Of a stretch of DNA of 64,000 nt, positions 56,441 to 64,000 are shown one piece after another (positions within the stretch are counted from its first letter, which is position 1; the number at the start of each line of letters is the position of its first letter). Source of the DNA: Mikania micrantha (Eukaryota > Streptophyta > Magnoliopsida > Asterales > Asteraceae). Location: contig CM018697.1 of assembly GCA_009363875.1 (NCBI GenBank), positions 53,833,484-53,897,483 of the forward strand, in the 5' to 3' direction. Made by a program: the position numbers and the translations under genes. Below the pieces are notes generated by a model. It saw only the letters and a program-made list of their open reading frames with translations, had not been told where the DNA came from and made no database searches.

Positions 56441-57912
56441 TCATTTGTTGGATTCGGATGAAGGAATGACTTCATTTTTTTGAAAAACGCCATTAGCCGA
56501 TAACAGATATAAAAATATGGGTTTATCAAATGCTTTTGTGTAAATATTGGCTTTCTGTTGAATAGTGTGAATCTTAACAACATCGATTAATTTTTTTTCA
56601 AAACAATCACGTACGAAGTGATATTTAATGTCGATGTGTTTTGTTTTAGAGTGCTGGACAGGATTTTTAGTGATAGCTATGGCGGCAGTGTTATCAACAT
56701 ATATAGGAGTGCTAGAAAAATGTAACCCATAGTCCCTACTAGCAGCTGGAATGTATTCTGCCTCACATGTTGAAGTAGACACCGACGTCTACTTCTTGCA
56801 CTGCCAGGTAACTAAACGGTTTCCAAAGAACTGACATCCTGCAGATGTTGATTTGAAGTCTCATTTGCATCCACCATAATCTGAATCGCTATAAGCAGTT
56901 ACGTCAAAGTTATCAGCACTAGGGTACCATAAGCCGAGATCTGGAGTACATTTTAGATAATGTAAAATCCTCTTCACAGCAATCAGATGGGAAACTCTTG
57001 GATTGGATTGATAATGAGCACACAAACATGTGGCAAACATGATGTCTGGACGAGAGGCTGTAAGATACATGAGGGATCCAATCATTCCTCTGTACAGAGT
57101 GCCATCGATTAACTCCCCCTTTTCATGTGGTGTAATCCCGTGATTGATAGCCAGTCGGGTACCAGCAGGTTTTGCATCCAACATACTGAACCGGCTTAGA
57201 ATATCACCATCATATTTGGTTTGATGAATAAAAACCCTTCCTCAGACCGATTCACTTGTAATCCCAGAAAGAATTTCATTTTCCCCATATAGCTCATTTC
57301 AAAATTTTCTTTCATAACCTTCTCAAATTCCCTGCACAAATCGTCAATTGTAGAACCAAAAATGATGTCGTCCACACAGACTTGCACCAAGAGTAAATCA
57401 CCATTCTTCTCTCAAATGAACAAAGTGCAGTCAATGACATCTCTTCTGAACCAGTTGTTCAGAAGGTGAGTAGACAGTGTCTCGTACCATGCTCGTGGAG
57501 CTTGATGCAATCCATATAAAGCCTTGTCCAAATTGTAAACTTGGTCACGATGTAATGGATCCTTAAACCCGGGAGTTTGATTTACATACACCACTTCATT
57601 GATCACACCGTGAAGGAATGCACTCTTGACATCCATTTGATAGACTTTGAACTTTTTGAAGGATGCATAAGGCAGAAAAATGTGGATTCCTTCAAGACGA
57701 GCAACCGGTGCAAACACTTCATTGTAGTCAAGTCCTTCAATCTGCCTAAAACCTTGCACCACCAGACGTGCTTTGTTGCGAACCACAATGCCATGATCAT
57801 CTCTTTTGCAGCGCAAAACCCATCTAGTGCCAATAACTTTTGCACCCTTGGGTCTATCAATAAGCTGCCAAACCCAGTTTCTTGAACTGCAGCAAGTCCT
57901 CTTGCATGGCAT
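56441..57912 (-). pseudogene. Copia D reverse transcriptase and RNase H, broken
   Basis: RT runs through GTRWVLRCKRDDHGIVVRNK, YQMDVKSAFLHGVI, LYGLHQAPRAWYETL, then a stop at about 57412, then VQVCVDDIIFGSTIDDLCRE (the YVDD box reads CVDD) to FFLGLQVNRSEEGFLFIK. A frame change near 57190 leads to RNase H connection sequence (MIGSLMYLTASRPDIMFAT, YLKCTPDLGLWY, YSDSDYGGCK). A further break near 56800-56860 precedes STCEAEYIPAAS, VDNTAAIAITKNPVQHSKTK and HIDIKYHFVRD. At least three breaks, so no active enzyme. Confidence 0.88.
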
Positions 57913-59740
57913 CTACCCAAGATTCTTCTTTCAAAGCTTCAGTGATGGTTCCTGGTTCAACTTGGGAGATAAAACATGAATTAGCACAAAAGCATGCATA
58001 TGCAAGATCAAGAATGCTAGCAAGACCACTTGAAGATAACTGATTTCTAGTCTTCACTACATCAGTTGGATTTCCAATAATATTGTCTTGAGGATGAATT
58101 TTGATAATTTTGCCAACAGGATGAGCAAGAACCTCAACATGTGGATCAAGATTGTTGATGTTGAGATTCTCAAGAGCAGGTACAATATTATTAACATCTG
58201 GTTCTGGAACATCTGGATGAGAATGATTATCATCTGAATCTGAGTTGTCATCATTTGTTTGTACTAGAGCTTGAACTGAAGAAGGTTGCACTGGTTCATC
58301 AAGTGCATTTTGTGCATCATACATCATCTAACCAGCAACATCTTAATCAGTATACATGGGAGGCATGTTGAAGGAGTCAAACAAATCAGAATAGTTGAAC
58401 ATCCAATCAGGACCCTTCCCAGGTGGAGGCATAGAATATTTCTGGACATCTACATGGTACCACTCCTCTACATTTAGAGTTGATATGTTGTAGACCCGCT
58501 TATTTGGTGTATTGTACCCGAGAAAATAGCCTTCTTCCACCTTTTCATTGAACTTGCCTCGCTTATGTTTCTTAAGCATCGTGCATGGAGCACCAAATGG
58601 TTCAAGATACTTAAGATTTGGCTTTCTGTTATGGAGCATTTCAAAGCAAAACTTCCCATGCCTCTTCACAATCAATACCTGGTTCAGATTATAACAAGCA
58701 TTAGCAACAACTTCGTTCCAGAATTGAACCGGTAGGGAAGATTCAGCAAGCATAGTCCGAGCAGCCTCAATTAATGTCCGGTTCTTTCGTTTAGCAACAC
58801 CATTCATCTGTGGGACATATGGAGCACTGAACTGCTGGATAATACCATGTTCATTGCAGAAAGTCTCCATGTTGTGATTCTTGAATTCAGTCCCATTATT
58901 TGTTCTGAGCATGCGAACCTTGAGCTTATACAGTGACTCAAGCTTAGTAACAAGAACTTGAACACATTCTAACATTTCAGATTTCTCCTTCATAAAGAAC
59001 AGCCAAGAGTATCCGGTGTACTCATTAGTAATGACTAAGCAGTATTGATCTCCAGCTATGCTCTCGCGATTGATAGGACCAAACAGATCCATGTGGAGAA
59101 GCTCAAGGGGAACAGTAATTCAATGATACTTCTTAGGTTTATGAGACTGCTTGGTTTGCTTTCCTTTTTTGCATGAAACACAGACATCAGACAGCTTGAA
59201 GTTCTTCAGACTCACTCCCTCAACCAGATTATTGTGAACCAGCTGATTAATCTTCCTCAAACTCAAATGACCCATCTTCTTATGCCAAAGACTAAAATCT
59301 CTCTGTAGCCTTGGACATAAAACATGAAGCTGCAGAAGATGTAGTTGAAGCTGTGGCCATGTTGAGTACATACAGATCTTGCTTTCTTGGAGCAGACATC
59401 AGAATCCAATTTTCAGGAATTTTAATGCCTTGCTTGAGAATGTAACAGCTGGACTCATCAAACAGAACTTTGTACTTCTTGTCACAAATCTATGAGACTG
59501 ACAGCAGATTGTTCTCCAGCTGCTTCACATACTTGACCTTGTCAAATAAACTTTGCCATTTGAAAGACTACCCTCTCCTGTAATAAATCCGCCTTTGTCA
59601 CCAGCAAAAGCCACATATCCTCCTTTAATATAATGAACATCAGAAAGATGTGATATGTCTCCAGTCATGTGTCTTGATGCCCCATTATCAACGATCCAAG
59701 TGCTGTTAAGAGCAGCATTTGGGGCAACCTGTACAAACAC
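57857..59740 (-). pseudogene. Copia D protease and integrase, catalytic residues lost
   Basis: Protease: STWIVDNGASRHMTGD near 59680, where the usual D-S/T-G is D-N-G. Pre-integrase zinc finger: LWHKKMGHLSLRKI ... CVSCKKGKQ (59120-59371). Integrase core (58343-59092): first acidic residue in MDLFGPI present; the second motif reads RTNNGTEF instead of the usual RSDNGTEF (Asp to Asn); the third reads PQMNGVAKRKNRTLIE instead of PQ-NG-AERKNRT (Glu to Lys). Two of three DDE residues are gone. Frame breaks separate the protease, finger and core. The 58327-57857 frame is the acidic linker before RT (SWVDAMQEDLLQF). Confidence 0.88.
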
Positions 59741-59813
59741 AAACTATTAGTTCAATTTGGGAACCCAAGCCTTTACAGTGTTGGGTTGACCCAATGAGTC
59801 TCGGATTAAAACA

Positions 59814-61140
59814 TTAATCCATTTTCCATCTGGGGGTCACCTTATCTGGAGAATTTGAAAGTGAAGTCTCAGAAAACTTAACTTTCCAGATTGTGTTTTT
59901 GCAAAAAGAGTTTTTCAAATAAATGGATGATGGTTTGGATTGTTTGACATTAACAACCTTTCGGACATCCAAATTATCAACTTTCCCTTTACCCTTATCC
60001 AAAGACTTAATGGGAATGAATTGTTTGGGCTTTTCAGACTTGACCTCTTCAACAACATGCTGATTTTGTTTTCTGAGTGGTGCAACTTTTGGTATGATCA
60101 AATGAGGACAAAATCTAGCAATATGCCCAAGTGCACCACACTTAAAACAAGCCCTTTTATCTTTGTGATGAAATTGTTTGTTTTTAAAACAAGAATGATT
60201 GTTTTGATGAAAAACATTTGGTTTTGTCATGTTTTGCTTAAAACCTAACCCTTTAGTCCCATTAAAAACAAGGTTGTCAGCCTTGTTGGACTCACTTGCT
60301 TCATTATACTGTGAAGGCTTTACAAAGCATATAACTTTGGATAATTTTGAAGACGTAGTTGTCTTAGATGAGATTGGGTCAACCTTTGTGACACTAGATG
60401 TTTGATTTTTTAACAGAAGACACTGGAGGAGAAACATCATACTCATCCTTAGAATCAGAGACCCAATCTTCAACCACTCCTTCCACAAAAGATTCCTTAG
60501 ACAATGAGGAACCCTCATCAGAAATAATCCCAATAGGATCAATAACTAATGGAGTTTTAACTTGAAAGTCTTTATTCTCTTTTTCATTTGGAGAATTAAC
60601 AAAGCAATTCTAGACTGGTGGGGGGCAATGATTGTATTTTGTTTCTTTCCCCTTACCCTTATGATCAGTCTCTCTGCTGATCATATGCTCAATGATATAA
60701 GAGGAGCTTTCATAGCTCTTGAGCTTCTGACTTAAGGTTTCATAGTCACGCTCGACTATGGCTAATTTCTTCTTTATCTCATTGATGGTATTGAGATAAG
60801 AAGTAATAGCATCTTGATTATTTAGCACATCGATCTCAGCCTCATGCAATTGCCTGTTTAATAGCTCAATTTTAGGTTGAAAATCTTTTTCATTTCATTT
60901 TAAAACTTTGTTTGCTTCAATGCACTGGTTGAGATCGCTAATCAAGTCAGCATTAGTTGCTGCTAAGCCAAAACCTTACTTTCAAGGTCAACACATTTAA
61001 AGCAATCAGAATGAGATGAGGAACAGTCATCATATACCTGATCTGACTGAGATGAAGCAGAAGTATTCGCCTTCAAAACAAACTGGGTAGCAGATTGTTC
61101 TACAAATTCAGCATCTGAGTCTCCTTGAGTGTCTTAAACT
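59814..61140 (-). pseudogene. Copia D Gag C-terminal part with second zinc knuckle
   Basis: A coiled-coil segment at 60610-60849 (TINEIKKKLAIVERDYETLS) and, in the 60542-59814 frame, ACFKCGALGHIARFCPH, an intact CCHC knuckle, followed by Lys/Pro-rich sequence. Frame breaks separate it from the front part of Gag and from the protease. The long stretch between knuckles is usual in this copia type. Confidence 0.72.
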
Positions 61141-62678
61141 GAAGTTTTTTCTGATTCTAATCCTGAAGATTCATCCAGATTGTCTTTGTTTCTTCTAAAT
61201 GATCTTCATCTCTGGATCCAGCAACTTCCTTTGATCTCTGCAACACAAGCTTTATCTGCTCTACTCTTTTCAAAATTGAATCTGAAGTCCCAGTTTACTC
61301 CCTCATCATTACGGACCATGAGTGCTTGTTTCCATTTGATGAACTGGCTTGAGCAGGAGTGTCAATTGGTACTAATATCCTTTCTAGATTTGCAGCTGAT
61401 GATCTCTGGTTCTGAAAAGGATTGTGATTACCCATCTTCTTGGGCTTTGGGCTTGTGGCACTGTCTTTCAGAATGACCTTTATCTCCACAGTTGTAGCAA
61501 GTGACAAAAGACATGTCAAATCCAAACATGGAATCTTTGTATAGATTAATGTTTTTCCCAGTTCTGTTAACAAAATCTTTTGCTCTTCTAACTGCACTTG
61601 CAAGAGCCCACATAATGTCAATCCTTTCCATATCATCAGGGTCAATCTGAGAATAATCTTCATTTGTCAGATGTGGGTTACCAATCTGCCCAACTAACAG
61701 TCCATCATACGAACTCACAAGTGTAGACTATAATCCCATATGCTCCTTTGCAACCTCCACAGCCACTTTATCAAAGTTTTTAATCTTCAAATTTGTAACT
61801 AAATGACTATCTTCCTTCAGTGAGGTGGAAGTTCTAGCTGACTGATTGAAGGATGTCTGGTTTGAAACAGGAGATTCCTTGGTCTGTGAGACAAAGGTTG
61901 TCTTTAATGGAGCATGACAAGAAACTCTTTCTACGATGGGTATAAAATAGTACAATGAAGGATCTTGAACTTGAGCAACTCTCTTTGCCTTCCACTTGTT
62001 CTCAATCTCTTGTTCTTTCAGCTTCTGAATAAAATCATTGATGTCCATATTAGCAATCATCTCACTCTGTTTCAAAACCATTAGAAAGGATTTCCACTTG
62101 GGAGGTAAAGCATCAGCTAGACACTGGATCTTTTCTTGTGTAGTGGTCTTGACTTGATGATTGTAAAGCTCACTCAACACATGATAAAATCTAGCAATCA
62201 AGTCATCTAATGATTCATACCCCAAACACATGAAGCTATTGAACTCTTTCTTCAATGCTTTAGACTTGATGCTCTTCAATGCATCATTCCCCTCATACCT
62301 TTGCTGTAAAGCATCCCACAATGTTTTTGAAGAAGTGAACTGTCTGAACTGATGAAAAATGTCAGTAGCAATAGACTGGGACAATATTGCATAGGCTTTC
62401 TTCTGAAATTCATATAACTTCATATGAGGCTATGTCATCCGTGTGACAAGCATAGGTGATCCATCTTCACTTAGTGGTCTTAAGTACCCACTCTCAATCA
62501 TCATACAAAGATTGGTGTCAACCCCATTGATATGAATTTCAAATCGGTACTTCCAATGCGGATAATAATCTAAAGAAAGTAAGTTTGGATCTTTGTTTGA
62601 ATTCCCCATCTCAGTCTCAGTAAGCAGCAGGTTCTGAATCATGTTGTTCTGATTAGCCATCAAAGCTAGTTCTTCCAT
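61141..62678 (-). pseudogene. Copia D Gag N-terminal part (UBN2 type)
   Basis: From MEELALMANQNN (62678) through LSLDYYPHWKYRFEIHINGV, a frame break at about 62425, then the UBN2-type Gag core MKLYEFQKKAYAILSQSIAT, TLWDALQQRYEG, YESLDDLIARFYHVLSEL, CLADALPPKWKSFLMVLKQS (61728-62423). After a stop a further frame gives the first knuckle CYNCGDKGHSERQC (61428-61718). Gag forms the particle that packages the RNA. At least three breaks. Confidence 0.85.
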
Positions 62679-62689
62679 CTTATCAAAAG

Positions 62690-63222
62690 AGGTCTAATCC
62701 AACATTTGGAAAATTTACCAAAACTGAGTGCCCGAATAAAGTCCTTTTGGCCGAATGTCGGGGCCCGAATGAGTTCGAATGAACTGATTAGGCCGAATGA
62801 ATAACCTGATGCGAATGAAAAGTCAGATGAAAGGCTTCACAGCCGAATGAACTTGAACCCACCGAATGAGGAGTTCTTTGGATGAACACTTGGACAGAAT
62901 GAGGCTTATTCGGCCGAATGACTGATTCGCCTGATGGTCATTCGCATGATCGGCTCATTCGAATTAACAGGGGTTTTCAGCAACAAAAATTCGATATCTC
63001 ACGATTTTGACCGAATCTGAACACCAAATTTGGTATGAAACCTCAGGACAACATTACTAAGCTATAGGAATGATTGATTTACCAAAACAACCAGAAAAAC
63101 CCACTGATTTCTAATGAAACAGTAAGTTGAAGCCAAAGAAACCTAGGGTTTAAAAAAATCTCGAACAAACAATCTGAGATTTGATGACTTAGATTGAAAA
63201 TCGAGCAGAATCAAGAGCCAAA
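62690..63222 (-). other. Leader of copia D with CATTCG cluster
   Basis: The untranslated leader between PBS and gag. At about 62730-62960 I count eight CGAATG and two CATTCG on the plus strand, so CATTCG dominates on the sense strand, plus TTATTCGGCCGAATGA. Intervening bases are not repeated. Confidence 0.8.
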
Positions 63223-63234
63223 GCTCTGATACCA
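63223..63234 (-). other. Primer-binding site of copia D
   Basis: The minus strand reads TGGTATCAGAGC three bases after the LTR end TCCTACA. Confidence 0.88.
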
Positions 63235-63237
63235 CTT

Positions 63238-63435
63238 TGTAGGACCTATGGAACCCTAGGAAACAACTCGATTCCTTTAGAGATCTGCCCAATAGCCACT
63301 TGAATAGTGCGAAATCCTATTCCAGGGTTTTCCAATCGAAACCAACAGTCCCCGTGGCAATCCGATGATAAGGAGTGAACGTTTTGATCGAAATCGAACA
63401 CCACGGGGTGAGACTCGAAGTTGGACAGCAAGAAG
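63238..63435 (-). mobile_element. 5' LTR of copia D, truncated
   Basis: The first 198 bp next to the PBS match 50959-51157 with few differences. The LTR stops at 63435 where LTR H starts, so the outer two thirds are beyond H. Confidence 0.88.
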
Positions 63436-64000
63436 TGTCACACACCGAGCCGGCGGGTTGGATTGACTTCCTCGTCGGGCGGAAGGTTCCCGGGGCGCGA
63501 TAGCGGAAATGATAATCGGAATGATCAGATTTTTTACATTGCACATGATATATAAATGAGAAACTGCTAAAATGAAAATACGATTACAAAGTTAAATTAC
63601 ATCAGTTTTGTTCATAATTTAACAATGTAAATCTACTATCAACATCATAATTCTTCAATATTATATCTGCACAGGATATACAAAATAATCTGTAAAATGA
63701 TGTTTCAAAAATATGCAGGTCCAAAAACACTAGGTCCTCTATCTGGCATCCTAGTCCAAAAGTAATAACCTCTTAGTTAACATGCTAGTCACCTGAGAAG
63801 TCATGCAAAAAGATTTGAATAACCTCTTGAATGACAACCTTAACCTCACCATTAACCACCTATACCATCCAGTTCAATATGCTTATATATAGCATATATG
63901 TAGGGTCGAACTTTGCCCGCCTAGCCACCGTCTCACCACATACTAAACCACATGATATATTGTTCCTGGTGATAATTAAGCATTTCATCCCTTACCTCTG
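63436..64000 (-). mobile_element. Tekay-type LTR H, 3' end, runs off the window
   Basis: It starts TGTCACACACCGAGCCGGCGGG and contains the GC-rich block GGGCGGAAGGTTCCCGGGGC, the 3' splice module (CACCTGAGAAGTCATGCAAAAA near 63791) and the U5 hairpin with arms ATATGC (63877-63882) and GCATAT (63892-63897). The ATGAACTCACC segment seen in A, B, E and K is not recognisable. A minus-strand insertion into the D LTR; its other end is outside the window. Confidence 0.85.

Larger units (their letters stand above)
50959..63435 (-). mobile_element. Copia element D (SIRE type with third gene), decayed
   Basis: Minus-strand element: partial 5' LTR 63238-63435, PBS 63223-63234, gag, protease, integrase, RT, RNase H (62678 to 56441), a 4.9-kb 3' region with an accessory gene, PPT, 3' LTR 50959-51563. 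The gag-pol order PR-IN-RT-RH is copia, and the RT sequence with a large extra gene downstream fits the SIRE/Maximus lineage. It inserted into the RT of gypsy G. Its 5' LTR is cut by LTR H, so the target duplication cannot be checked. Most frames are broken. Confidence 0.9.

Overview
This window looks like intergenic heterochromatin from a flowering plant, probably a eudicot and perhaps Asteraceae (inferred from the style of the SIRE-type copia proteins and Tekay-type gypsy LTRs; no host marker gene is present). Nearly all of it is LTR retrotransposon sequence, much of it nested. I see no intact host gene, rRNA, tRNA or CRISPR array. The only non-retrotransposon coding sequence is an intron-containing, broken replication protein A-like gene near 4.7-7.0 kb, with a second decayed exon set at 3.2-3.9 kb. 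Together they may be a Helitron relic.

Layout: 1-2008 is part of a minus-strand Tekay-type LTR (L). 2009-3245 holds no recognised gene apart from a possible tiny MITE. 3250-6975 holds the RPA-type relics. 6966-7914 is the 3' end of a plus-strand gypsy element (F), and 7915-8583 is a minus-strand LTR fragment (K). 8584-13321 and 37925-41465 belong to one or two minus-strand copia elements (C) with three LTR copies and a long gag. Gypsy element A (13322-37924, plus) sits inside C. Gypsy element B (20869-33779, minus) sits inside A with a perfect CAAGT target duplication. 41466-46720 is a decayed pol end plus complete 4.5-kb LTR of gypsy E. 46721-50958 is gypsy G, cut by copia D (50959-63435, minus, SIRE type with an extra third gene). 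D's 5' LTR is cut by another Tekay-type LTR (H, 63436 to the window end).

B is the one apparently complete element: 4-kb LTRs that are almost identical, a PBS, a PPT, and one uninterrupted gag-pol frame with protease, RT, RNase H, DDE integrase and chromodomain. A has equally fresh LTRs but no capsid, protease or RT, so it was probably mobilised in trans. Insertion order was C, then A, then B.

The most interesting signals are in the LTRs. At least four Tekay-type LTR versions (A, B, E, G) share a putative leader intron whose 5' splice site can pair (11 nt perfect in A, B and E; 8 nt in G) with a segment held 37-41 nt upstream of the 3' splice site, although intron length runs from 472 to 1449 nt. 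The same LTRs share a U3 palindrome around GGTGACGA, a U5 hairpin with one compensatory change, and, in L, B and E, a dense cluster of CGAACC or CGAATG motifs about 400-800 nt downstream of the TATA box. Similar clusters occur in the unrelated copia elements. All functional readings of these signals are inference.
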